Shown here piece by piece: positions 45,001 to 57,503 of a DNA stretch of 64,000 bases. The position numbers and the translations under genes are program-made. The stretch spans positions 65,659,954 to 65,723,953 of the forward strand of contig NC_052360.1 in assembly GCF_009727055.1 (NCBI RefSeq). The letters are read 5' to 3'. Source of the DNA: Benincasa hispida (lineage: Eukaryota > Streptophyta > Magnoliopsida > Cucurbitales > Cucurbitaceae). The notes under the pieces are model-generated. The model saw only the letters and a list, made by a program, of their open reading frames with translations, did no database searches and was not told the origin of the DNA. Position 1 is the first letter of the stretch. The number at the start of each line of letters is the position of its first letter.

Positions 45001-45753
45001 ATAAAATTAAATCATACATCACATGCATAATTAATAACAAAAATTATTGGATCAAGATTGGACAATAAATAATTAATTAAATTAATGTAACACCTATATT
45101 AATTTAGTTAACCAAAACTACTAACTATTACAAGAATAATTATCAGCCAGTTCAAAAAAAGCGAACCGAGCCTTGAACAGCTCGAACCAGACCAACTAGC
45201 CATCGAACCATCCTTAAACCACTCGAACCAAGCAAACTAGACCTAAACTAGCTTCAAATCGAACCGAACTGCATGTGAACCTGCGCTTCTCTAGTTTCTC
45301 AGAGCGTCACGATGCTACGGTGAAAAAACTCCGTCCATCACACGTAGCATCGCGATGCTACAAAGAAAAAACTCTATCCACCGCTTGTACTGTCGTGACG
45401 CTAGGGCACAACGTCGCGATGCTACTGTATAGTCGCCTACTGTACATATTCGATCTTTTTCAAAATTTCATCGTTTTTCATCTCGTATTCTCCAAAATCG
45501 CACAGAAAAGGCCACAGACAACTCAAGGACTTTGAATTATAAACTCTATTGCAAATTAATGGCCCAAAACATGGGCCTTTACATACAAAAAAGTAAAACA
45601 AAGCAATAAAGTAAACAATGCCAATCCCAAAAAAATATCCAATAATTTAAAAAATCCATCAAGAACACTCATCACATGAAGAAATTTAGATCCCATAAAA
45701 AACTAAAAAAAAAATGTTCCAAAATTTTGGAAAAAAATTGCGCCATCGACGCC
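42007..45753 (-). other. C4 leader, non-coding, with an insertion
   Basis: It shares with C1 and C3 the two-unit repeat (about 42370-42660), the ACCTAGACAGAGATAGCC / GTAACGTTTCC-type block near 42900-42970, and TTATAA-type palindromes (43195-43460 and 44915-45000). It is split by an LTR-like insertion at about 43490-44868. Poly-A runs lie at 42779-42790. At 45295-45440 a short GC-richer stretch repeats CGATGCTAC-type words (CACGATGCTACGG, CGCGATGCTACAA, GTCGCGATGCTACTG). No gene seen. Confidence 0.65.
43490..44868. mobile_element. Unclassified insertion, solo-LTR-like, in C4 leader
   Basis: C4 leader sequence (GATGCATGA ... AATGCTTGAGCATGC, compare C3 at about 30750-30785) is interrupted here. 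The inserted text has features of a gypsy LTR end (CCCTACGGATCGACTTACCA, a TAAATACAAATTTTCT stretch) and phrases like GAGCAAGAGCCCTATGTTTA that I associate with gypsy LTRs. I could not fix the ends or a target duplication: TG/CA termini are not clean. ORFs at 43527 and 43720 are unsupported. A solo LTR is the best guess. Confidence 0.45.
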
Positions 45754-45765
45754 ACTCTAATACCA
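45754..45765 (-). other. C4 primer-binding site, initiator tRNA-Met, decayed
   Basis: Plus strand ACTCTAATACCA compared with the intact GCTCTGATACCA. It is followed by AT and TGAAGG, the LTR end, in the same arrangement as C3. Confidence 0.75.
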
Positions 45766-45767
45766 AT

Positions 45768-47580
45768 TGAAGGATCTCTTCGAAGGGTCCGCAGCGAAAG
45801 CGTATCGTCCCAATTTTCAATATTTTACAGAAAATTAATTTTACAGTAAACAAAACAACAATTATATATATAAGAAGACAATATAATGATGGAATGAACA
45901 AATGCACAGCAGAAGAAATAAAGGATCTAAAGTACTCTAATTAGGTTAATTTAAACAATAAGCATGCAAAAAAAAAAAAAAAGTCAAAGGGAGAAAATAA
46001 TACAATCTTTGTAGACTTTTAATCTTCTCTAAAAGCTCCAATCTCCTCATGAACGGTTCGTAGACCACTATGAGAGTCTTTCTGACTATTCTCCGGACTT
46101 AGAACGGGATGGTGGGATCCGATGAGTGACTAATTTGGAGATGAATAGGTTAAGATTTGAGAGAGATTTAGGCCTAAGATTTTTCTCAAAAATCTCATAA
46201 ATCTCCACTTTGCCAAGAAGAACCAAATATCATAGAACTCTTCCACTTATAGGCCATTTCATGCATGACATGTAATTTTGAGTTTGATGAGAATTTGACT
46301 CTAAAAAAACCACTAACTCAAAGTGGGATTAAGTGGGTCAAGTGTCTTGAAATGAAGACAACATTTAGCAATTCAATAGTTAGAATTTCTCACTCACAAA
46401 TGTTGAATCTTTCTACTAACTTGGTCAAAATTTTGACTCTCAAAGTAAAAAATCAACAATTTTACTTCCATTGCATTTTTGACGTAGTCAACAATTTGAC
46501 TTTTAATACAATTTTGACCAATTCCATTTAATTTCAAAATTAATTCTAATAATCAATTTTAAAATTAAATTAATTTTAAATAATTAATTAAATAATTTAA
46601 TTAATTTAATATAAAATCCAACACTAATCCCAATTTATATGAATCCCTATTCATAATCTTGGTATTTAAATATGATCTGAATATCTCCTATTTTCTCTCT
46701 CTTTAAGTTTAATTCACAATTAAACATTAAGTTAAATATATCATATATATTTAACGTTTTGCTCCAAAAATTGAATTTGAACACTTCAAATTCGTTCGTC
46801 ACACTGTTTTAAGGTTTAGTCTGATATGAGCAAGTAAGGGAACCTCATGGACCTATAGATCCTGGGCTACAACGATCTGCGATTAACCGACTAAACTCTT
46901 TAACCTAATTAACCACCATTCGTTAACTATCGAGTCACTCCACTAAAGCCCAGTAGTTCCCTTCACTGTAGATATATTATGTTCACTCGATATAATCATG
47001 ATTAGTAAGTTAACCCTTCACAGGTTGTTCGTAATAACGACTGGGTCAAAAGTTGTTTAACCCTCGAGATTACATCTTGTCCCTTAAGTCCCACTGATAC
47101 TTTAATGAACAATTTGTTTGTGATCCAATCACTAAACCGAGTCTCTCAAGTCCAATGAGAGGGTGGGGCCCTTGTGCAAGACCCAGAGTGAGCACTTGAG
47201 GGAACAATCTCTCTACTATCCCTAAAAGCGGGTAGGAGCGAATTCTGTCTTGCACTTTATATCCCTAGCTATCTACCTGATCTTACCCCTGAAATGGAAG
47301 GCTTATTAAGCCGGTGCTGTTGAGCCAACCCTCATGAAAATCTAAAGATAATCCCAAATAAACAGGAGTTCATAGTTAGCTCAGGATTAAGGTCAAGTTA
47401 CCTAGGTCATCGCTTTTAAATAATCAGTCTTAAACAGCAAACAACATTATAAAATAAGAGTGATTTAATTCTTGGTTTAATCTTATGCAAACTCATTGTA
47501 TAGGACGCCTCTGCTCCTCATGTCAATACATGAACGAATCAGGATTACTTCGTTTGTGCCACTTTACAACAAATTGTAAC
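45768..47580 (-). mobile_element. C4 5' LTR, truncated by C6
   Basis: Minus orientation: its 3' end is TGAAGG on the plus strand at 45768. Text such as ACAACGATCTGCGATTAACC, GAGGGTGGGGCCCTTGTGC and CATGATTAGTAAGTTAACCC is collinear with C0 and C1 LTRs. It stops at 47580, where the 3' LTR end of C6 begins, so its first few hundred bases must lie to the right of C6, out of the window. ORFs 45686, 46265 and 47070 are unsupported. Confidence 0.78.
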
Positions 47581-49714
47581 TGAAGGAACTCTTATATAAG
47601 AGTACCTCTGAGCGGAAGTGGATCGTTCCAAACTCATTGTGACAGAATTAATGCATTCACAATCTAACAGAATAGATATGCATTTATATAACTAATTACA
47701 GGCATGCTTTGAACAACTAAATAACAAGAGAACGAAATACGTACCAGTTGAAGAACTCTTTTTCACCAAAATCTCGCTCTCGAATAGGACTGCTCCTCTC
47801 GCTCTCGCTGGAACGTCCAAGCAATTATTCACGAAATCACTGGTCGTCTACCCACAAACGGCCTACACACGAATACAACAATAGGGATGACACCACCACT
47901 TAGAACCCTCAGTATTCTCGGTGTGAGAATCCAGGAGGTGTGGGCTCTGTTGGATTTGGTAGAGGTAAGGAGAAAAGGAAGATCGTATACCACGACCAAA
48001 CAAGTGGGAGAAAGCTGATGTCTATCGTATACACGATGCTTGATCGTTTAGAAAGCGGTACACAATCGTTTAGTAAAAAGGCTACGATCGTATAGACGAT
48101 CATTTAGTAAAAGCTCGGGCGCGTGATCATTTATGAAAGAGCTAGACGATCGTTTAGCAAAAACCTATGCGATCGTTTAGAAAGATGCGCACGTGTATAC
48201 GATCGTGTAGAAACTTTGAGTTATCGTGTAGGCTCTCAGTTTGTTATCCAATAGCAGTATACAACTCGTGAGTGAATTCTCTGATATCTTGAAAAATGAA
48301 AACGATTTTCATTTTATTCTTCAGTTATGAAAACTGAATGAAACCTCCCACTATCAGACGGTTACGAAGAAAATGGCAGCACAATTATCCTATAATTGTC
48401 CAATTAAAAATAATAAATATAATCATATTATATTCACTAACCTGCGGTTTAATATATTATATAAACCATATTCTTTTCTCTTCCACTAGATATAAATCGA
48501 TTTATATCATTTTCCTCTAAATAATGTATCTCATACATAATATTAATCATACCATATATAATTAACCAGTTCAATCATATCATATATAATCGAACTCCCT
48601 CTTGTCAATTTGAACACTTCAAACTGACCCAAAAACTTATTCTCAACTTGAATCCATTGAGCTACCAAGGGGACCTTATGTACCTATGGTTCGAAGCTCC
48701 AACGGTACGTGAATAGCTGACTAAACTCTTTAGCCACGAGATCCACCATCCGTTAATTGCCAAGCATTCCACTAAAGACTGACAGTTGAACTCTTCTTAC
48801 CACATATATATTTCTTTGTCCATCAGTATAACCAATCAATAGTACGATAATCCTTCATAGATGCTCGTAAGTACAGTTGTACTAATTTACCATTTTGTCC
48901 TTGTAGTTACATCTAACTTCTTAAGTACTATTGATCCCTTTAATGAACAATATAACATAGACCTACTATGTGTGGAAACCTCTCGGGCCATGAGAAGATG
49001 TGTGATGCCACATCGTTCAAGCCCCGAGATCAACCCTTAAGGGAGGAATCTATCTACTTGCCCCTGCTTCAGGGAAGGAGTAAATTCCATCTTGTGTAGC
49101 TGAGTTCCCAACTCCCAAATCAGTTGAATCCCCAAAGTGGTAGGTTTGAGTTGGCGATCTGGCCACTGGCACCCATGCAAATTAAAAGACCGCTCTCAAA
49201 GGCAGGAGTTCCCAACTCACTAAGGATTGAGGTCATGTTACCTATGGTCACCCTAGTGAAGTGAAGTCTCTGTCATGAATGGCATTATATAATGAGACGT
49301 TAACATTTCGTGGTCAGGTCTTATACAAAATCTTTATATAGAACGCCCCTGCTCGCATGTCCTTAGATGAATGATCGGGATCAGACCATCTGTAACAAGT
49401 CACAACATTTGTAACTATTCTACAAAGCAGGCCATATCAGCAGCGTTACCAGGATAAGGTTTCCCTCCTATATCCATATACTACAGACCTTTTTGGTTAT
49501 CACTTAAGACATGATCCACCTGTATGTCTCCACATACATGCTTAAGTTACAAGCGATGGATTTTAGTTCATTGGTTTGTGGTAAAGCAAATAAAACATCC
49601 AATGTTCATAGACAATAAGTGAAGAAAATATCATATATTATACACCACAAGCGTTTGTTCAAAACTGTGTTTACAAACTATAGGACACGAGAGTTTTGGG
49701 CATCATCCCCAATA
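47581..49714 (-). mobile_element. C6 copia 3' LTR (minus)
   Basis: Minus strand begins TATTGGGGATGATGCCC at 49714 (the first dinucleotide is TA where related LTRs have TG) after a polypurine tract (minus AAGTGGGAGAT, 49725-49715) and ends CAGTTCCTTCA-like at 47581 (plus TGAAGG). It carries CGATCGTTTAG-type palindromes at 48060-48220, like C3, so C3 and C6 belong to related families. Minus ORF 47909 and plus ORF 48338 lie inside and are unsupported. Confidence 0.8.
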
Positions 49715-50724
49715 ATCTCCCACTTGTCCTAAAGCGAGTAGGGTGTACATACAACTAGTACAAAACAATAAAATAGGGCACTAAGGCCCAATACAATAAA
49801 TATCTCCAACTTGACTTAGTCCAGCTGCAGGCGGTCCCTTAGACCCATGCTCTGAAGGTGACCCTTAAACACTCTAACCGTGAGAGCCTTCGTAAACAAG
49901 TCAGTAACGTTGTGCTCCGAAGCAATCTTCATGACTATCACGTCCCCTCGATGCACTATCTCGCAGATGAGATGATACTTCTGTAACTCCTGGGCTCCTT
50001 GGAGTTCGCTATAGAACCACTATTGTCATAATAGAGAGCGATGAGCCTAGACATGTCTAGAACAACTTACAGCTCTGTTAGGAACTTCTTTATCCAAACG
50101 ACCTCCTTAGCAGCTTCACAAGCCACTACGTACTCGGTCTTCATTGTGCAGTCTGCGATGCACCCCTACTTAGTGCTTCGCCACACTACTTCTCTTCCAT
50201 TAAGAGTAAAAACTTACCCTGTAGTGGACTTCCAAGAGTTCTTATCAATTTAAAAGTCAGAATCCGTGTATTTATTAAGGATCAAATTCCTAGTTCCATA
50301 CACGAGCATGTAGTCCCTCGTTCTCCGGTTATTAACTGCGGTCCAGTAACCCTGGCCTGGGTTAGACTGATACCTACTGACTATTCCCACAGCATAGCAG
50401 ATGTCTTGTCTAGTACAGAGCATCACATACATCAAACTGCCAACGGCAGATGCATATGGGATCCGTCTCATCTCCTCAACCTCTTAAGGCATCTTAGGAC
50501 ACATTTCCTTAGACATTCATGCCTGAATGGAAGTAGGCCCCTTTTGGAGTTCCGCATCGAATACCTGAGTAACATCTTGTCAATGTACGATGCTTGAGAC
50601 AGCGGTAGCACTTTGTTCTTATGATCCTGAAAGATCTGTATACCCAGAACAAACTGAGCCTCTCCCAAATCTTTCATTTGGAATTGGGTCGCTAACGAGT
50701 TCTTAATTGCAGTTAGTAGGATAT
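49715..50724 (-). pseudogene. pol: C6 RT end and RNase H (minus), broken
   Basis: Minus-strand reading: SLATQFQMKDLGEAQFVLGI (about 50700-50640), SQASYIDKMLLRYSMRNSKR, MRRIPYASAVGSLMYVMLCT (50471), DICYAVGIVSRYQSNPG, then RTRDYMLVYGTRNL after a small deletion, TDSDF and a stop at 50250. RNase H continues in broken frames to about 49850. The YVDD part is not here: A2 inserted at 50725, upstream in the frame, so the rest of C6 lies right of the window. Confidence 0.88.
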
Positions 50725-52269
50725 TGATAACTTGTAGAAATACAAGTTATTGTGGCTCAAAAGTTGGAACAATTAGGGTCTTTAATGATAAAATCTCATA
50801 ATTTTTAGAAGAAACGCATGGAATTACTCGAACACTATCAAACTCATGCAAAAGAATGTTTATTGCTAAAATACTGCGGCACTAACTCATGATATTGCAG
50901 GATCTCAACAAAAGTATAATGCATGATTAAGAAAAGTGTCGCAGGCAAAGTCTAATGCATGGGGCATGCGTCAGAGTGATTCAACGCAAGGAAGATTTAT
51001 TGATTCAGGCTGTTTGTGTCAAATCACCACTTGCAAGCATGGGCATCTATAACGGGCGGCGTCTGAAAAGCATCTGAGTGTCAAGCGACTGATCAGAGTA
51101 TGGAATTTAATGCTGCCTATCATCAAGTTGGAGAAGATCGATGCCTATAAATAGAAGAAATCCCACCGGATGAAAGAGCTTAGCTTAGTTTAGAATCTTA
51201 GATCTTTTAGCACTACATAATTCTGTAATTCTGAGATAGTAGAGCTGTGCTGTGGTGTCGAGAAGAACAAGATGGAAGAGAACCACCACCATCGCCGATC
51301 AAGGAGCGGAGGAAGCTAAGCTCGAGAGAGACATTTCTTCTAATTCTTCCACAAATGGTTGTACACGACTAGAATTGAGCCAAAGAGGACAAGAGATTGT
51401 ACTCTGCGGCTTCACTCCTTTCATTCCATCTTATTTATCGTTTTCATCTCCTCGTTTGATTAAGTGTTGGTTTTGTAAAAACATCTAGTTTCTTTATAAT
51501 CCACATATTTGATCTCTTATACTTTTCCATTGTTTACTTCTTGTTTATGTTGGATGCATCTATAACTTCATGAAAAATTCCACTTCGAACGCTTAAGCCA
51601 ACTAAATCAATTGGTAAAAGCAGCTTTAGCTTAAATTATTCGAGAGAATAAGTAAGCCAACATCAAGTTACAAACGCCTAGTATATCTAGAGATAGATGC
51701 ACTTGTGTTTTATTGCATCTTGTGTTTGACGTATACATCCTAGAGATAAGTATTGTATGATATTCGCATTGAGAAGTGCCAAATAGATTCTAACTCATAA
51801 ACAGAGATAAACAAGTCATCTCATTCGCATCATATTCTTGTTCATGTACATCTAACTTAGATCAATGCATATCACATGCATTACACTCCACTTTCACACG
51901 ACCCATCATTCTCTACTCGACCCTTTTGTCTATTCTTGCACACATACACAGCAGCTTAGTGTAAATAACTAATTTTTACATACACTTAGGTTAGTTCTAC
52001 AACAGTTACAATGCAAGGCCTACGTTAGCTTTAATCTGAATCCCTAAGTTTGACCCTGGACTTACCAAGAACCTGAAATGGATTTATACTTGGATCTGAG
52101 TCAGGAAAACTTGAACGTCTATAGAGGAGTGTCATGTTGCACATCACTAACGCATCAACGGGTCATTAATGCATTATAAATGCATCAATGCATCATTCAA
52201 ATTTGCACTTATTTTTCCAATTACTTTATACAATACACTCCTAAGCTCGAATCACAAAATCAACGAACA
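50725..52269 (+). mobile_element. A2 5' LTR, complete (1545 bp)
   Basis: TGATAACTTG at the start and AACGAACA at the end. TATA box TATAAATA at 51146-51153. Collinear with the A1 3' LTR. The first bases of the A2 3' LTR (63820-64000) match it nearly base for base, with about five differences over 100 bp by eye. Plus ORF 51252 and 52169 are unsupported. Confidence 0.9.
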
Positions 52270-52275
52270 AGTTTT

Positions 52276-52293
52276 TGGCACCGTTGCCGAGGA
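52276..52293 (+). other. A2 primer-binding site, tRNA-Asp type
   Basis: TGGCACCGTTGCCGAGGA, two transitions away from the perfect complement of the tRNA-Asp 3' end, six bases after the LTR. Confidence 0.88.
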
Positions 52294-52391
52294 TTCAGCA
52301 ACAAAACTAACAAAAAATTTTGCTTGTATCTTTTGGAGGAAAACTTCAGCTAAGGGAGTATTACGAGCTAAGCCGAATCTTGTAAATGTTT

Positions 52392-53869
52392 ATGAGCAGG
52401 GAAAGCACCCCTGAACTTGTATACGACCCCGAAGTTGAAAAGACCTTCCGACGAAGAAATCAATCTAATCGTCGCCGTAGGTTAAGGAAACAACTACTCA
52501 GAAAATAGACTAGGCAACAACAAATGGCAGACGAACAAGCGAATCATAACTTAGCTCAACAGCTAGCCCACGCTGCGCAAAATCCTATCATAATGGCAAA
52601 CAGTAGTACGCGTCCCATGCGGAAGTATGCATCTCCTGGGTTGTATGATTTCTCACCGGGGATCATATATCCAATGCCAGATGGGACAAGATTTGAGATG
52701 AAATCTGTGATGTTACAAATGCTCTGAACAGCTGGACAATTTGGGGGTGCTTAGGGAGAAGACCTTCACGCCCACATGAAACGTTTCTTGGAGACGTGCA
52801 ACTCGTTTGTGATTCCTGGAATCACTTCAGAAGCTATTAGGCTATCTTTATTCCCATATTCTCTGTGTGATGATGCAAAGCAATGGGTAAGTTCTTTGGA
52901 GCCTGGAGAGATCACGACCTAGGAAAAGTTAGTGGAGAAATTCATGCATAAATACTTCCCACCCACCACAAACGCAAGGAGGCGGAAAGAGATCATGAAC
53001 TTCGAACAGGAAGAAGCTGAAACCTTGAGTGCCACATGGGAGCATTTTAAAGGATTAATCAAGAATTGCCCCAATCATGGATTACCATTAACCATCCAGA
53101 TGGAAACTTTCTATGGCGAATTAAACAGAGCGTCTCAAATGGCAGCCGATGTAGCTACAGCTGGTGGTATCATGGATAAATATTATAATGAAGCTAAGGA
53201 AATACTGGACCGTATAGCCAAGTATAATATGGAATGGGTGGAAAAAACTTACGACGCAAGAGCAGAAAGGAAGAGGCGATCTCAGAATGGGAATGCTATT
53301 GACTCTAACGCAATAGCCACGCTCTTTGCATAAGTGGCTACTATGACAAACCTTTTACAGAATATGTCACTAGGGAACGTATCAAACCCACAAAAGGTAA
53401 ATTAGGTAGAAACATTTGTACAGCACATGGTTAGCTGTGTGGGCTGTGGAGATCCCCATTCCTACTCTGATTGCCCACAAAATCTGCAATCAGTATGCTT
53501 TATTAAAAATAACCCATTCTCACACACATATAATCCCGGGTGGAGGAACCATCCAAATTTCTCTTGGGCAGGTAATCAATAGAAGCCACACCACTCAGGA
53601 GTAAACCAGCAGTAGAGGCAAGGACCGCTGCCTGGATTCCAGCTAATGCAGCAGCCGCACCAACAACCCTTTAATAGAGGAGGTCATGCATCGAGTTCAA
53701 CATCTCCGCTTGAAAACCTCTTAAAGGAGTATATCGCCCAGAACAACGCATTGCTAAAAAGCCAGACGTCTTTCATCAGAACTTTGTAGATACAAGTGGG
53801 GCAGATTGCGAGTGAGTTGAAGAATCGGCAGCCTGGAGTCTTGCTCAGCAACATGTAAACCCCAGGGAA
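52392..53869 (+). pseudogene. gag: A2 gag, nearly full length, several stops
   Basis: Starts MSRESTPELVYDPEVEKTFR, with Arg/Lys-rich text and a stop near 52506, then continues at 52524 (MADEQANHNLAQQLAHAAQN; YASPGLYDFSPGIIYPMPDG). Capsid part: FPYSLCDDAKQWVSSLEPG, KYFPPTTNARRRKEIMNFEQ. Zinc knuckle at about 53430-53475: CVGCGDPHSYSDC (C-x2-C-x3-H-x4-C). Stops at about 52725, 52753, 52921, 53331 and 53403. Apart from these it keeps one frame for long stretches, so it decayed mostly by point changes. It ends in a Gln-rich stretch and a coiled-coil-like segment (ENLLKEYIAQNNALLKSQ). Confidence 0.88.
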
Positions 53870-54367
53870 TACCAAAGGGGCAGTAGAATTAACGCGGTAG
53901 GATGGCACAAATACGTTCAAGGTAAATGGGCAAGGAGTGAAGCCCTACTTTGAAGATGGTGTAGAACAATAAAAGTCATCCCTCGTATTACGGGAAGCTA
54001 ACTGAGGCTTGCGTCGAAGCATCCCTGCATTCACATCGACACATATTCCAGTGACACTTCTTCTATCTTCATTTCTTTTGCATTATGTATTTTATCACTG
54101 CGTTTGTGTTTACTCATTGTTTGCTTGTCTTTGCATTACGTTTTAAGTTGATTGATGAATGTTATTACTTTCTTATTTAAGAGTTTTATTTAATTTTGAA
54201 AAAAAAAATGTGTACAACCGGAAGAAGCTTAGGATGGGAATAAAACTGACGTGTTGGACTTAAGCCAACGCATGGCCCAAACCAAAAGGACGCATCTTGA
54301 AAACACAAAACACTCGATTGCCTAAAAACCCTAGGCACGTCTTTTAGTCTTCTTAATAAATGAGGAT
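53870..54367 (+). other. A2 pol deletion scar, integrase tail remnant and spacer
   Basis: At about 53865-53885 the gag end (CCAGGGAATACC) joins GGCAGTAGAATTAACGCGG, which in A1 (8030-8048) is the end of integrase. The remnant tail reads VKPYFEDG at about 53938. After it, to 54367, is the non-coding spacer also seen in A1 at 8146-8501. The minus ORF 53684 is unsupported. Confidence 0.8.
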
Positions 54368-54416
54368 GTCAGGCGCCACCTGACGTCACCATCCTCTCTC
54401 CCCAGACCTATAAAAT
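54368..54416 (+). promoter_or_regulatory. Putative internal promoter upstream of A2 ORF3
   Basis: GTCAGGCGCC then ACCTGACGTCA (54368-54388), containing TGACGTCA at 54381-54388; TATAAAAT at 54409-54416, 20 bp downstream; then a CT-rich stretch and ATG at 54551. The match to A1 in order and spacing is better than the surrounding sequence. Confidence 0.5.
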
Positions 54417-54550
54417 GCAACCCTTCGACAGCCTTTTCTTCTTCCACCTCCTTCAAATCCTACTTCGAAAAAAGAAAAAAAAAAACCCTAGCTCCCGAAC
54501 TTCACTGTCCCTTCGATCAAGTACGCTACGCCGGTCAGCCTTCAGCAACA

Positions 54551-55488
54551 ATGTCTTTAGCATTCGACAACCAAAACCAGTCACTGAGCTACGGAGGCAC
54601 ATCGCTAGTAAGTTCCTTCTCATCTTCTTCTATTTCAATGTCGCCCCCTCCAAACCCTCGCCAAACCTCAAAAACCCCGACCAAGCCTTCACACGATAGG
54701 CATTCCTCCACATTCCAGCGACCATTTTGGTCGAAACCCATTGAAACCACCATAAATCCGAAAATCTCTAAAACCCATAAAAACCTAAAACCACCGCAAA
54801 ACCTAAACCTAAAACTCCTACCAAACCAAGGCGGCAGCGCCCTTCTTCCTCTGCAGCTGTCGAGAAACCCTACACAAAGCCCACCCTACCACCGTTTATT
54901 CCAAATATTACGCCGGTGGGTGTGACGCATGACCCTATTCCCGCTTATCTCCACACTGCACCATCGCCCACAGTGCATCCACTTTCCTCATTATCCATCC
55001 AACCCTTAGCCACCATTTACCCCATTGAAGCAGAAGGAGCTAGCCAACCCCTTCTGCCGCATTCGCCCATTATCATTTCATCTCCCGGATCGCCGCAAAC
55101 CCCATCTGGCACCCCACCAATCACTCCCCCTAGGCCCAGCTCTAATAGTCCTGCGTTAGAGTGAAATAGCACGGAACTTGCGAAATTGGCTCGAAGAGAC
55201 GAGCAAGAAGTTTTCGGAGCGATTTTGGTAAGTTTGTATCAGGGCCAAGTAGAAGAGGAACAAGTGATGCGTCCTGACCTAGCCGACGCATCACTTGAAA
55301 TCGATGAAGCAGAACGTTATGCGATAATGCTTGAAATAGAGTTGGAAGAAGAAGAAGAAGAAGAAAGAGAAGGGGAAGTTGGCCCAGATGCGTCGCAACC
55401 TCGCTAATCTGACCCGGATGAAGGGCCATCGAAAGAAAAGAGAATGATGAGAAAAAGGAAATTAATTTTAGAGGATGAAGAAGAATAT
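54551..55488 (+). pseudogene. A2 ORF3, N-terminal part (split by element B)
   Basis: ATG at 54551 (MSLAFDNQNQSLSYGGTS), Ser/Pro-rich, with a GTAAGTT at 54608 that looks like a splice donor and has a counterpart in A1 at 8736. Later frames 54916-55164 (VTHDPIPAYLHTAPSPTVHP; IISSPGSPQTPSGTPPITPP) and 55186-55407 (Glu-rich, DEAERYAIMLEIELEEEEEE) correspond to A1 9070-9552. Then a Lys/Arg cluster (KEKRMMRKRKLILEDEEE) that could act as a nuclear signal, ending at the B insertion. Frameshifts near 54890 and stops at 55162 and 55405. Confidence 0.7.
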
Positions 55489-57503
55489 TGATGACATGCT
55501 GAAATGCATGTCATCTTAGGCCTTTTACTTAGAATTATGAAGGTAGTTAAGCAGAATATGCGTCAATCATGATAGGAATTCATGAGAAAATGAGCTTGTG
55601 TCGATCAGCATGTTGAATCACAGCTAACCCATTATTTTGCATTATTATGCGTTCAATGTTCTATTTTTGTAGCTAAAACAGGAAATGGATGCAAAGGCGG
55701 ATATCGGACCACCGTACAGATGATTGCATGCAGAGAAACACTCCATCGCAAGGCCGAACACATCGATCAATGCATGGATGTTGTGGTAATCAGCCGTATG
55801 TGTCCATCACATGGAAGTTGCACTCGCCTAGTGATTGTGGTCATCGTGTAGAGTTGCAGTATTAAGCGAATGTGGTCATTGAATGATTGCAGCTACGCGA
55901 CAATGCATACTAATGGGATCAACGCAAGGTTGGTGGAATGGATGCATCAATGCATCTACCTTGAGAAAAACCAGAAGATAATGCCGACATTTCACCTACA
56001 ACGCCATTCGTAGTAGAGGTTCAGAAAGGACTAACGTGCAGAATGTCAGACTCAGAGCAGTTCAATTAATGCTGTCGCTGACCCAAGCTGTATAAATAGA
56101 AGCCGATGAGTAGAAATTCAAGTTATTCGAGGATGATTCTTGTGATTCGAGGATTTTCCCCGTGATCCAAACAAACTGTGTGAGAAGATGGCTAAAAGTT
56201 CTTCACCTCCTTCATCCATTCCGAGTGACGACTGGAGCTAGGTCTCGAGAGAGTCAGCTCCTCCGCCCATCCATGGCACCATCAGCAGCCTTGACGCACA
56301 TTTGCTGGAAGCAAGCCTTTGCTTCTAGCTGGTCATTTCATTTACCTTTCTTTTCTCATATTGTATTGTATGACATTTTGTGATTAAGGAATTAATACAA
56401 TTTGTTTTCAATGCTTGGGTATTGCATACTGAGTCATGTGGATTAGGGATATGAAGCATGTAGCAACCCACCGAGAGGTGTGTGTTGCACGAGTGTGTGA
56501 GTAACCTTATTTGCTTAGTGTGAAGCTGCAGCAACACCTGTCTATAGGCTAACGCATTACTTGTCTATGAGTAAAGTCAACAGCAATCAACTACCCGAGA
56601 GGGTAAGTGGTTGGTCGCATTAAGCAATGTATGCATTGTTCACTAGGGATAGTAACAATCTTAGGTCAGCAAAGTTCATGCGGTTACCTTGTCCTATGAG
56701 CACTTCATTCATCATTTAGGCATACTTGGGAAAGTAGTCTAAAACACAAATCTAAGACTCGAGAGAGCGGAATGGAACGCATAGGCAAGAATGAGGATCT
56801 TAGAGATAAGCTCTGTTTGCTTCACACAGCGTATGCGCCCTACATAATGGATTTTCATGCATCCAGGAAGTAGGATAAGGGGTTATGTGGCAGCTACACT
56901 CATGCGGTGAGAGCTAGTGACCTGGTTATGGAGGTCTAGGCAGACATAGGCTTTTCGGCAATATCGCAGATACACCGCATACGTCCTAGAGTTAGGTTCA
57001 CGTGTGTGTAGCATGATTGCATGGTTTGCGTTGACTAAGGTTACCTTGCGGTCACCCTTAAGGGTTGCAATGAATCATCTCTGTATTTTATCTATTTTCC
57101 CATACATTTATTTCATGTCAAGCATTTTTGTTTCTCGACCTCTAATGCATATTCTCATTACGTTGTCTGTTAGATAGGAGTGGAAGTAGGATTAACTTAG
57201 CAACCTCCCTTCCATTCTTTTATTTAAACCGCCTCATGCACATTACCGCATACATATAGCTACAAGTCCCTGTGTTCGATCTTGAATTACTCAAGAAACT
57301 TGCGTTCGCGTTATACTTAGCGTGAGCGCAAGAAAACTTGTGACAAGACGCATGGTCATCACATACATCCGTTAACGCATTATCATTCTAATGCATGAAC
57401 ATCGACGAATGACTATCAACGCATATCTTAGGAACATGCATCGCATACTGCGTCCAAGGGATTTTAGTTGTTAAATAATTTGACTTCTAATTTCTCGTCA
57501 CCA
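55489..57503 (+). mobile_element. B 5' LTR (2015 bp)
   Basis: Collinear with the solo LTR at 23486-25534 and with the 3' LTR. TATAAATA at 56091-56098. It shows repeated ACGCAT/TGCGT words. ORFs 56162 (+) and 56325 (-) are unsupported. Confidence 0.88.

Noticed and set aside
46265..46531. ORF of 88 residues in the C4 LTR as a host gene
   Set aside because: It lies within LTR sequence collinear with C0 and C1 copies where the frame is not kept.
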